Shown here: piece by piece, positions 52,468 through 60,330 of the stretch
Layout: the number at the start of each line of letters is the position of its first letter
How positions within the stretch are numbered: position 1 is the stretch's first letter
Source: an uncultured Clostridia bacterium
GTDB lineage: Bacteria > Bacillota > Clostridia > Oscillospirales > Acutalibacteraceae
NCBI GenBank assembly: GCA_944412495.1
Contig: CALYBL010000021.1
Span: 1-64,000, forward strand
DNA length: 64,000 nt
Reading direction: 5' to 3'
The notes under the pieces: model-generated
Database searches by the model: none
What the model saw: only the letters and a program-made list of their open reading frames with translations
What the model was told of the DNA's origin: nothing
Made by a program: the position numbers and the translations under genes

Positions 52468-54213
52468 ATGCTGCGCAGGCTTATGGCTGCTTTAATAATT
52501 ATATTAACTGTTTCGGCAGCAGTTGGCTGTGATATCAGAACAAATAATCCTGTACAGAGCCAGCCGTCGTCCTCATCCGTATCCGGAGCCGAAGAGGTAC
52601 ATTTCAGAGGTCCTGAGAGCATAGGCAATATGACACTGCAAAGCCTTATTTATAAGTCACAGCAGGCAGTAACCGTATATGTGGTGGACATAAGCGATTT
52701 AGACGATGGTCTAAAAAGCGCACTGCGCTGTCTGCAGGGGCTTGTGTCGCGCGAAGAGGACGCCGCCGTATTCCTTGAGGATGGCGACGATGATTATGCC
52801 TGGCGGCAATACTGCGCTTCAGAATACGGTGTATTTTTTAAAAGCGTAACATTTAATGAGCTTTTTCTGCGATATTCCGACCTTATTCAAAAAATCATCA
52901 TATATGACGACGAAGGCTATGAATTTAATACCGCATTTACAATGGCGGCTGTTCAGAGCGGCATATGCCTTGACGGCGATGCTATAAGGCAGCTTGACTC
53001 CGACGTGCTCAAGGGAAAGGATACGGAGGACGTACGAAACCTGTGGTCCTCCTATGATGAGGCCGTAAACTATGCCTTTGAAAATTTGGTCTCGCAGTGT
53101 ACTCCCGGATATTTTTCCTCCGTAAGCACAGACACCTGCCTGCTTGACTATCTTTATGCGACAAAAACCTTCTGCATAGATTTATCCTACGGCGGCGATA
53201 TCGGCCGTGTATCGCAGGCGCTGCTTACGGATACGTTCGGCCTGTTTTTCGGCGGCGAAGCGCATGAAACGCTCGTTTCAACGCTGTCGGCAAACGGGTT
53301 TATACTCGTACCGGCCGACAAGCTCTCAAATTCCACAATGCTTTCATCACTGCCGCGGCTGAACACGCAGATGGTTCAGGAGGTGCCGGACAATTCCGCT
53401 CATGGTCAAAGCAGGGCTTTTATATCCATAAGCCTGCTCAATTCGACATCCCTTGAAAGCACTGAAAATTACCGCAAAATACTCCAGTCACAAGAGCTCG
53501 CCTCAGCACAGCTTGGCATTTCGGTAAATCCGCTGCTGCTTGAGCTGGCACATCCTATACTCAGCTGGTATTATCAGAATAAGCCGGCGGGGCATGAAAT
53601 AATATCGAGTGTCGACGGCATAGGTATGGTAGACTGGTCCTCCTTTAACTCAGAATATATCGACGATTTGCGCAGTGCAAACAGCACGCTTTTAAGCGAG
53701 AGCGGAATAACTGTTCTGCCGCTGTCCGGCAGCTCAGATTCCTGCGCTGATTTTTCCGACGGCCTTGATGCTGATTGCTTCTGCATTTCGGAAAATCCTA
53801 TCCCAATGATTCCCGCTTCCGGAAGCAGCACAATATCTGATTCCTCAAGCGATGTGCCATCGGATAATAATACTTCTTCTGATACCTCAGGCAGCTTATC
53901 CGAAGGCTCCTCACCGGCCTCATCCGGTTCGGACTCCGATGCGGCGGGTGATGCACTGTCAGCCTCTGATATTGTTTTCTGCGTATCGGCTGAGGATGCC
54001 TCCGAGCTGGAGGCACCGCTTGACTGGCTGGCTGAGGCTTCGGGACGCGATGCCGTCTTTGCACATATCCTTCTTGACGGCGGCAGCACCAATGACCTTG
54101 TTCTAAACGAAATAGCGGACTGCATAAACGATATAAACGGCGAATACGACAACCCTCTTACGCTGCTTACGCCGTCCGGCCTGCTGGACGAGGCGGAATA
54201 TCAGATTGATTAA
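52468..54213 (+). CDS. Lipoprotein related to GxGYxYP-family proteins, signature lost
   Basis: A 581-residue lipoprotein: signal peptide with lipobox AVGC (Cys 21). The segment TVYVVDISDLDDGLKSALRCLQGLV, followed by SREEDAAVFLED and a W-containing stretch, resembles the N-terminus of GxGYxYP putative glycoside hydrolases (LQGLVNR...). At the place where GxGYxYP would be expected, SSVDGIGMVDWSSFN is found: the glycines remain but both tyrosines and the proline do not. A Ser/Asp/Gly-rich linker lies at about 450-500. Catalysis is therefore doubtful; a binding role is possible. The ATG at 52468 follows GGAGGTAGGG. The family link is by memory of motif patterns. Confidence 0.65.
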   Translation: MLRRLMAALIIILTVSAAVGCDIRTNNPVQSQPSSSSVSGAEEVHFRGPESIGNMTLQSLIYKSQQAVTVYVVDISDLDDGLKSALRCLQGLVSREEDAAVFLEDGDDDYAWRQYCASEYGVFFKSVTFNELFLRYSDLIQKIIIYDDEGYEFNTAFTMAAVQSGICLDGDAIRQLDSDVLKGKDTEDVRNLWSSYDEAVNYAFENLVSQCTPGYFSSVSTDTCLLDYLYATKTFCIDLSYGGDIGRVSQALLTDTFGLFFGGEAHETLVSTLSANGFILVPADKLSNSTMLSSLPRLNTQMVQEVPDNSAHGQSRAFISISLLNSTSLESTENYRKILQSQELASAQLGISVNPLLLELAHPILSWYYQNKPAGHEIISSVDGIGMVDWSSFNSEYIDDLRSANSTLLSESGITVLPLSGSSDSCADFSDGLDADCFCISENPIPMIPASGSSTISDSSSDVPSDNNTSSDTSGSLSEGSSPASSGSDSDAAGDALSASDIVFCVSAEDASELEAPLDWLAEASGRDAVFAHILLDGGSTNDLVLNEIADCINDINGEYDNPLTLLTPSGLLDEAEYQID

Positions 54214-54243
54214 CAGCCGCAAAGAAAGCTTTGCGGCTGTTTG
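54213..54243 (+). terminator. Terminator of the lipoprotein gene
   Basis: ACAGCCGCAAAG (54213-54224), loop AAAG, CTTTGCGGCTGT (54229-54240), then TTG. The 12-bp stem begins at the last base of the stop codon. Confidence 0.8.
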
Positions 54244-54255
54244 TCGGCTTGGGAA

Positions 54256-54553
54256 AACCACGGCTATGCCGGTGGTTATTAATATTGTACGACTGACCGA
54301 AAAGGGGCCGGTTTTACGGAGACTGCAAAAAAGCTTTGGCGAAAGACTTTGAGCGCAGCAAGCTGCTAACAAAAATTTCTCGGTGATAGAAGGCTGCCGT
54401 TAGAACGGTTATAGCCCGTCTGCGGACTGTGGGGCAAGCGATACATACAAGAAAATAAAAGTTCAAGATACCTCGTTCGATACGTCTTGAGACGCTTGCC
54501 GGTAATAGGGACCTTACGGGGTCATAAGCTGCCGGCTTAGCCGGTGGTGACTT
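54256..54553 (+). ncRNA. Putative structured RNA or IS200/IS605-like mini-element
   Basis: The left border hairpin (54256-54277) pairs AACCA/TGGTT outside and CGGC/GCCG inside with one bulged base. The right border hairpin pairs GTCA (54521-54524) with TGAC (54548-54551) and CCGGC (54532-54536) with GCCGG (54540-54544). The two share GGCT(AT/TA)GCCGGTGGT. Between them GCAAGCG (54434-54440) pairs with CGCTTGC (54493-54499), enclosing TTCAAGA/TCTTGAG, and GACC/GGTC forms a further stem near 54510-54522. No protein frame fits. Bulged border hairpins with related sequence recall IS200/IS605 ends; the interior recalls guide-type or other large RNAs. No named family is claimed. Confidence 0.5.
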
Positions 54554-54561
54554 AGGAGAAT

Positions 54562-55092
54562 ATGATGAGCAATTTGAACTATGTATTTTTTGACGAATAT
54601 GCCCGTCTTGATAAATTATGCAGCGAGCTTGTCGGTGGCAGCTCCGCCGGCAAGACCGGTGTCACCTCTTATATCGACGATATGGAGCGTATATTTACGA
54701 GAGGCACCCAAAGCATTCCGCGCTGGACTGACGATTATAGGCAGCTCAAGCACGTGCGGTATATCCGCAACCGTTTGGCGCATGAAGCCGGTGCGTTTGA
54801 AGAAAAGCTGTGCACGCAGGACGACATAAGCTTTGTCAAAGCCTTTCACGAGCGCATACTTAATCAAACAGACCCGCTGGCAATGCTGTATAAGCTATCA
54901 AAATCAAGGGTACGTCCGCAAAAACAGCCCGCAGGGCAAATTGGCGGCTATAATAAAAGCTCCCGCCGCGCAGGCAAAGAGCACAGGGCGGCACGGTTAG
55001 CGGTGAAAATATCCGCCGCGATTGCCGTTGTTGCCGCGGCGGCGCTCGCCGTCGTGCTTGCAGTTGTGCTTTTCAGAGCCCTGCTGAGATAA
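54562..55092 (+). CDS. Conserved Clostridia protein of unknown function with C-terminal membrane anchor
   Basis: A 176-residue protein. The N-terminal soluble domain (NYVFFDEYARLDKLCSELVGG, TSYIDDMERIF, YRQLKHVRYIRNRLAHEAGAF) resembles a family common in Clostridia (DUF6548-like, from memory). The IRNRLAHE stretch also looks like the HEPN/DUF4145-type R-x-x-x-x-H motif, seen in RNases and toxins, but here it may be structural. Residues 125-145 are basic; the end (about 147-173) is one membrane helix. The ATG at 54565 has better spacing from AGGAG than 54562. The structured element lies immediately upstream. Confidence 0.65.
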   Translation: MMSNLNYVFFDEYARLDKLCSELVGGSSAGKTGVTSYIDDMERIFTRGTQSIPRWTDDYRQLKHVRYIRNRLAHEAGAFEEKLCTQDDISFVKAFHERILNQTDPLAMLYKLSKSRVRPQKQPAGQIGGYNKSSRRAGKEHRAARLAVKISAAIAVVAAAALAVVLAVVLFRALLR

Positions 55093-55716
55093 TATTAGGT
55101 ACAGACAGCTTAAGTCCTTTATCAGATTGCCGCCGTTGTTTTATATGTACCGCCTGCCTTCTTCGCGCAAGAGCTTCCAAGTAATGCAAGCTTATAAAAG
55201 CTTTCCTGTCTCAGGTCTTTCATTTAAGCCGTCAAAGTTAAAATAATGTGCGGGGATTTGGATAGTGCTATCATTTAAAATACGTGTAAAATACAAGGGG
55301 CGTCAGCACCTGCCGGCTTGTTTACAGTTAGTGCGCAAGCCTTGATCCTGATTCCGCATAGCGATTTCAAAGCCGTTTGAGAGGTCTGACATGTGCCGTT
55401 TTTATCAAACTACGGACTTATTGTTTTGTGCGATTTTCAAAAGGTCTGCTACCGTCTTGGCCATCAAGGCGTCAAGTTTTATCATTGCATCACAGACTTA
55501 CTGCCGGTAAACGGACAGAAATATCTCGTCAGTTACTGATATTTTTCACGATTCATAGATGCTTTCCTTATTATAGCCGTCTAAAACGTCTTTTGGAGAC
55601 GATACATCCAAACAGCCTGCTTAAACATGCAAAAACGGGGCGCCCTCCATATGGAAGGCGCCCCAAAGTTATTGGACTTTAATTTATATATCTCCGGTGT
55701 ACGACCTCGGCAAAAA
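55093..55716. other. Gene-free region of 624 bases before aspS
   Basis: No supported gene. The only clear element is the aspS terminator at 55631-55664 (minus strand). Some AAGCTT-type short palindromes near 55185-55205 look incidental. Confidence 0.5.
55631..55664 (-). terminator. Terminator of the mre-hisS-aspS cluster
   Basis: GGGGCGCCCTCCAT (55637-55650) and ATGGAAGGCGCCCC (55651-55664) form a long stem with one mismatch; on the minus strand it is followed by GTTTTT. It lies 52 bases past the aspS stop. Confidence 0.85.
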
Positions 55717-57504
55717 TCATTCCTTATCAGGCTTAAGCATTATTCCAAGCTCGTCAAGCTGCTCCTTATCGACTGTGTCCGGCGCTCCGCTCATAAGCTC
55801 GGCAGAGCTCGCCACCTTCGGGAATGCTATAACGTCCCTAATGGACTCACGGCCCAGCATAATCATGACGACTCTGTCAAGCCCGTACGCCATGCCGCCG
55901 TGCGGCGGCGCACCGTATTTAAAGGCGTCTATCAAAAAGCCGAAGCGCGCGTTCGCGTCTTCATCGGTAAAACCGAGCTTTTCAAACATCTTGGCCTGAA
56001 GCGCGGTATCGTTTATCCTCACCGAGCCGCCGCCCGCCTCATTGCCGTTTATAACGAGGTCAAAGGCGCGGGCGCGCACACTGCCGATATCGCTGTCCAG
56101 CAGTGCGATATCCTCCTCCATAGGGGCCGTGAACGGATGATGCATGGCGGAATACTCTCCCGTCTCCCTGTCATATTCAAACAGCGGGAACTCCGTCACC
56201 CACAGCAGGTCAAACGTCCCCTGCGGTATCAGACCAAGCCGGCGGGCCAGCTCACACCTCAGAGCGCCGAGAGATGCGCTGACGACCTTCGGATCCGCGT
56301 CGGCTATGATAAGCAAAACGTCGCCCGTCTCGCAGCCGGTTTTGCTGTTTATCCTGCCAACCTCTTCATCAGTGAGAAATTTTTCAAAGGAGGAAGAACG
56401 CGCATCATCAGTCACGCGCGTAAATGCAATTCCCTTTGCGCCGTAGTCCTTCACCCACGCCGTAAGCTTGTCTATTTCCTTGCGTGTAAGCACCGCGGCC
56501 GCGCCCTTGACATTTATCGCCTTAACGCTCCCACCGGCCTCGAGCGCGGAGGAGAACACCTTGAATCCACAGCCCTGCAGCTCTCCCGCAAGGTCGATAA
56601 GCTCCAGTCCGAAGCGCGTGTCCGGCTTGTCCGAGCCGTATCTCTCCATTGCCTCTTTATATGTTATCCTGCGAAGCGGAAGACTGATATCCACATTGCA
56701 GTACTTTTTCATAAGAAGCTTCACAAGACCCTCATTAACCGTCATGATATCGTTCTCATCGACAAAGGACATTTCTATATCCACCTGAGTAAACTCCGGC
56801 TGACGGTCGGCGCGCAGGTCCTCGTCCCTGAAGCAGCGGGCTACCTGATAGTACCTGTCAAAGCCCGACACCATGAGCAGCTGCTTGTAAAGCTGCGGCG
56901 ACTGCGGCAGAGCAAAAAAGCTGCCGTTATGCACACGCGACGGGACTAAATAGTCCCTCGCACCCTCCGGTGTGGATTTGATGAGTATTGGCGTTTCTAT
57001 CTCAATAAAGCCGTTGTCGTCAAAATAGTCACGTACGGTTTTTACTATTTTGCTTCTTAATATTATAGCCTCCTGCATCTCGGGGCGGCGGAGGTCGAGG
57101 TATCTGTACTTAAGGCGCAGATCCTCCTTTACGTCCGAATCACGCACTATCTCAAATGGCGTTGTCTCGGACTGAGCGAGCAGCCTCAGCTCGCTCACCT
57201 TTATCTCCACGCTTCCGGTCGGAATTTCCGGGTTCACCGACGCGCGCTTCATGACGATACCGCGTGCGGCGGCGACATATTCCGAGCGCATGCGCCACGC
57301 CTTGTCGAAAACCTCCCTGTCGGTGCTGTCGTCAAAGCTTAGCTGTATTATACCGGTGCGGTCGCGCAAATCTATAAATATGAGCTGTCCCAAATCGCGC
57401 TGGCGCTGCACCCAGCCGAATACCGTGACCTCGCTGCCGATATCACTCTCGGTTATTTCTCCGCAGTAATGCGTCCTTTTCATTCCTTTAATTGTCTCAG
57501 ACAT
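55717..57504 (-). CDS. aspS: Aspartyl-tRNA synthetase
   Basis: A 595-residue class II synthetase of bacterial type. The anticodon-binding OB-fold occupies about 15-110 (VTVFGWVQRQRDLGQLIFIDLRD). Motif 2 is ARCFRDEDLRADRQPEFTQVD, motif 3 is GAPPHGGMAYGLDRVVMIM, and the bacterial GAD insertion lies around 290-420. It charges tRNA-Asp (or also tRNA-Asn if non-discriminating). The first ATG at 57504 has its ribosome site GGGAGGG behind a hairpin (57512-57531), so effective spacing depends on folding; an internal ATG at 57483 is another option, with SD directly abutting. Confidence 0.95.
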   Translation of the reverse strand: MSETIKGMKRTHYCGEITESDIGSEVTVFGWVQRQRDLGQLIFIDLRDRTGIIQLSFDDSTDREVFDKAWRMRSEYVAAARGIVMKRASVNPEIPTGSVEIKVSELRLLAQSETTPFEIVRDSDVKEDLRLKYRYLDLRRPEMQEAIILRSKIVKTVRDYFDDNGFIEIETPILIKSTPEGARDYLVPSRVHNGSFFALPQSPQLYKQLLMVSGFDRYYQVARCFRDEDLRADRQPEFTQVDIEMSFVDENDIMTVNEGLVKLLMKKYCNVDISLPLRRITYKEAMERYGSDKPDTRFGLELIDLAGELQGCGFKVFSSALEAGGSVKAINVKGAAAVLTRKEIDKLTAWVKDYGAKGIAFTRVTDDARSSSFEKFLTDEEVGRINSKTGCETGDVLLIIADADPKVVSASLGALRCELARRLGLIPQGTFDLLWVTEFPLFEYDRETGEYSAMHHPFTAPMEEDIALLDSDIGSVRARAFDLVINGNEAGGGSVRINDTALQAKMFEKLGFTDEDANARFGFLIDAFKYGAPPHGGMAYGLDRVVMIMLGRESIRDVIAFPKVASSAELMSGAPDTVDKEQLDELGIMLKPDKE

Positions 57505-57511
57505 ATGTAAC

Positions 57512-57541
57512 GGGCCGCAGTACAGCGGCCCTTGCCCTCCC
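57512..57541 (-). promoter_or_regulatory. Hairpin between ribosome site and start of aspS
   Basis: On the minus strand a GGGAGGG ribosome site (57535-57541) is followed by GGGCCGC/GCGGCCC paired arms (57525-57531 and 57512-57518), then seven bases and ATG. Linear spacing is too long (30 bases), but folding would leave about ten. It could couple or regulate aspS translation. Confidence 0.5.
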
Positions 57542-57545
57542 CGCT

Positions 57546-58817
57546 TTATTTTTGCTTAACGGCGCCGAGCACCGATTCGCCGTCAAGGCTTATCTGCACC
57601 GATTCACCGGTTTCCATATCCTTTATATTGACACAGCCGCTCTCAAGCTCGCTGTCGCCTATTATTGCAGTATATCTCGCGCCGAGGCGGCCGGCATATT
57701 TCATCTGCGCCTTAACGCTGCGGCCGACAATATCCGTCTCAGCAAATATTCCCCTGCCGCGAAGATAATCTGCTATCTGCGCTGCTCTTTGCTCGGCCGC
57801 AGCACCGGCAGAGCCGATGTATATGTCGCATACCTTCCTCTGCGGAAAGGGCGCGCCCACCTTTTCCATGAGCATTATCATGCGCTCTATTCCCATGCCA
57901 AAGCCGAGGCCCGGCATTTCGGGACCGTTCATCTGCTCAACAAGCCCGTCGTATCTGCCTCCCGCAGTCACCGCAGCCTGAGCGCCCAGCCTGTCGGTTA
58001 TGAACTCAAACACTGTGCGGTTGTAATAGTCCAGGCCGCGCACTATCTTGGGGTTAATCTTATATGCTATTCCGTATGCGTCCAGTGCAGCCTTGACGCC
58101 GTCAAAATGCTCGGCACATTCTTCGCACAGATAATCGGTGATATTTGGCGCGCCGGCCGCTATCGCCGAGCAAACCGGCGATTTGCAGTCGAGCAGCCGC
58201 ATGGGATTGCGCTCCAGCCTGTCGAGGCAGGTTTCGCACAGCTCGGATTTGTGCGGCTCGTAATATTCCTTAAGTGCGTCTAAAAAGTCCGCGCGGCATT
58301 TTTTGCAGCCTATGGAGTTTATCTCAAGGCTGACATAATCACTGACGCCGAGGCGTGTGATGACGTCATACGCAAGCCTTATAAGCTCCGCGTCGGCCCG
58401 CGGAAGCGCAGCGCCGAAGCACTCGCAGCCAAACTGATGAAACTCGCGCAGCCTGCCGGCCTGCGGCTTTTCATACCTGTAGCAGGATAATATATAATAC
58501 AATTTCTGCGGCATGGGCTCGTTGTGCAGCCCGTTCTCCAAAAACGCCCTGACAACTCCCGCTGTGCCCTCCGGCCGCAGCGTTATCGAGCGCCCGCCCA
58601 TGTCGTCGAAGGTGTACATCTCCTTCTGCACAACATCGGTGGTCTCTCCGACCGAGCGCTTGAAAACCTCCGTATATTCAAATACAGGTATTCTTATTTC
58701 AGAATACCCGTAAAGTCCGGCAGTGTCTGCTATTATCCGCTCAATATACTGCCATTTATAGCTGCCGGCAGGGGTGACGTCCATAGTCCCCCTGACCGCT
58801 CTGTTTATTTCCGCCAT
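57546..58817 (-). CDS. hisS: Histidyl-tRNA synthetase
   Basis: A 423-residue class II synthetase. It starts INRAVRGTMDVTPAGSYKWQYIE; motif 2 lies around TLRPEGTAGVVRAFLENG and SCYRYEKPQAGRLREFHQFG; the histidine-specific motifs are GLDYYNRTVFEFI and TAGGRYDGLVEQM; the C-terminal domain recognises the anticodon. The ATG at 58817 gives the normal start; the ORF can be extended to 58868 but lacks homology there. AGGAGG lies 13 bases upstream, slightly far. hisS and aspS are neighbours as in many Bacillota. Confidence 0.95.
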   Translation of the reverse strand: MAEINRAVRGTMDVTPAGSYKWQYIERIIADTAGLYGYSEIRIPVFEYTEVFKRSVGETTDVVQKEMYTFDDMGGRSITLRPEGTAGVVRAFLENGLHNEPMPQKLYYILSCYRYEKPQAGRLREFHQFGCECFGAALPRADAELIRLAYDVITRLGVSDYVSLEINSIGCKKCRADFLDALKEYYEPHKSELCETCLDRLERNPMRLLDCKSPVCSAIAAGAPNITDYLCEECAEHFDGVKAALDAYGIAYKINPKIVRGLDYYNRTVFEFITDRLGAQAAVTAGGRYDGLVEQMNGPEMPGLGFGMGIERMIMLMEKVGAPFPQRKVCDIYIGSAGAAAEQRAAQIADYLRGRGIFAETDIVGRSVKAQMKYAGRLGARYTAIIGDSELESGCVNIKDMETGESVQISLDGESVLGAVKQK

Positions 58818-58896
58818 AAAAACGCCATTTCCTCCTATGTCCTGCACATGCCCGCTTTGCGCCTGCACATTGGCCCAAATTCAGCCCATCCCAGCA

Positions 58897-59289
58897 TTAT
58901 AAGGGCTTTGCAATATTCCTCCAGTCGAGGTCGCCGCGGCTGAGGCCGTGGATAAGCATCTCCGCCGTGGCTATATTCGTAGCATACGGTATATTGTGAA
59001 CGTCACACAAACGCAAAATATCTAAATCCTTCATCTCACTTTTGTTCGGGTCGCAGAAAAATATAAGCATATCAATCTCATCACAGCTTATTCGCGACGC
59101 TATCTGCTGGTCACCGCCCTGCGGTCCGCTTAAAAATTTCTGAATATCAAGACCTGTCGCCTCCGAGACTATTTTCCCGGTTGCGCCCGTCGCGCATATT
59201 GAATGTCTGCTGAGTATGCCACAGTAAGCTATGCAGAACTGTACAAGCAGTTCCTTCTTTGCGTCGTGTGCTGTCAATGCAATATTCAT
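58897..59289 (-). CDS. mgsA: Methylglyoxal synthase
   Basis: A 130-residue enzyme converting dihydroxyacetone phosphate to methylglyoxal and phosphate. Motifs: IALTAHDAKKELLV at the N-terminus, CATGATGKIV, the phosphate-binding SGPQGGDQQI, MLIFFCDP and HNIPYATN with the catalytic histidine. Length matches the family. mgsA lies beside minD and cell-shape genes in many clostridia, so the linkage is not unusual. Confidence 0.95.
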   Translation of the reverse strand: MNIALTAHDAKKELLVQFCIAYCGILSRHSICATGATGKIVSEATGLDIQKFLSGPQGGDQQIASRISCDEIDMLIFFCDPNKSEMKDLDILRLCDVHNIPYATNIATAEMLIHGLSRGDLDWRNIAKPL

Positions 59290-59323
59290 AATACACCTCC
59301 GTGCCTTGCGGCAATTTTAATAT

Positions 59324-60067
59324 TTATAATTCCCTCTCGTTAATGGAAACATGCTCTCCGTCAAGCCGCGCCGCTATGCGGTCAAACGCCCGTGCAGCCA
59401 AGCCATAATCGAGCGGCTCGCCCGCCGACGCCGCCTGCTGCACGCTTCTGTCATACGGCACAACACCTATAAGCTGTATGCCGGTTTCATCTATCACTTC
59501 ATCAATGTTAAATACAGTGCCGCGATACAGCATGTCCTTTGAAAATTTGTTGATGAGCATTCTGATGTTGTGCTCACCTGCCTTAAACAGCGTTTCGCGC
59601 ACGGAGGCCGCTATCCTTACACACACCGGGTCAGGAGTTGCGACTACTATAACATCCCTTACTCCAGCCGCGGCGGACATAAAGCCCGTATCAAGCCCCG
59701 CCGGCGAATCAATGAGCACATAATCATATGAAGCCGCCATAAGGTGCTTGAGCTCCTCAAGCCTGCTGTCACCTTGTATTTCCCCGGCCTTAAGCGGCGC
59801 AGGCAGCAGATAAAGCCTGCCGTAAACGTCTTTGCCAGCCTGTTTTACCGCAGCCTTTAAGGTGCACCGCGAATTATATACATCACTTAAGTCGAACAGC
59901 GTCTGCGATGAAAGGCCGAGCATCAGATCAAGCGTTCTCAGACCTTCGTCCATATCGACCAGCAGCACGCTGTTGCCGCGGCGGCACAGTGCAGCGCCAA
60001 GGCCGCATGTTATCGACGATTTGCCGGAGCCTCCCTTGCCGGAGGTCAGCAATATTAACTTGCCCAC
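59324..60067 (-). CDS. MinD/ParA-family ATPase
   Basis: A 247-residue P-loop ATPase of the deviant Walker A group: LLTSGKGGSGKSSITCGLGAAL (9-28), with the Walker A' DMDEGLRTLDLMLGL and IDSPAGLDTGF Walker B segment, as in MinD. The loop reads KGGSGKSS rather than the usual KGGVGKTT. At the C-terminus (HVSINEREL) I see no amphipathic membrane-targeting helix as in typical MinD. The position after PBP2, within mreCD, is the usual minCD place, but minC and minE are not seen. It may act in septum placement or in another positioning role. GTG start after AAGGAG. Confidence 0.8.
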   Translation of the reverse strand: MGKLILLTSGKGGSGKSSITCGLGAALCRRGNSVLLVDMDEGLRTLDLMLGLSSQTLFDLSDVYNSRCTLKAAVKQAGKDVYGRLYLLPAPLKAGEIQGDSRLEELKHLMAASYDYVLIDSPAGLDTGFMSAAAGVRDVIVVATPDPVCVRIAASVRETLFKAGEHNIRMLINKFSKDMLYRGTVFNIDEVIDETGIQLIGVVPYDRSVQQAASAGEPLDYGLAARAFDRIAARLDGEHVSINEREL

Positions 60068-60330
60068 CTCAAAGCTCCTTCAAAACATGCAAATAAAGTG
60101 TTCTGCATATAAAATAGTTTATCATATAAAACCTTTCCTGTAAAGCAAATAAATCCTGTCTCTACTGCTTTTCGTCGGCAATTCATTTTCCGCCGGCAAA
60201 ACTCTGTATAGCGTTTAAAGCCGTATGGGAGCCGATTAATCTCTAAAAATAATACGGTGATGCATCTCTCATCTGCCGCCGACAAATTAAATCATGTAAA
60301 AAATAATACGCTGAGTATAATTTCATGCTG
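60068..60330. other. Gap of 263 bases where minC would be expected
   Basis: No coding frame with minC-like sequence and no clear hairpin; A/T-rich. In related clusters minC lies between PBP2 and minD. Confidence 0.5.

Noticed and set aside
55627..56949. A 440-codon plus-strand open frame opposite aspS
   Set aside because: It mirrors aspS codons, begins in the aspS terminator and has no recognisable motif.
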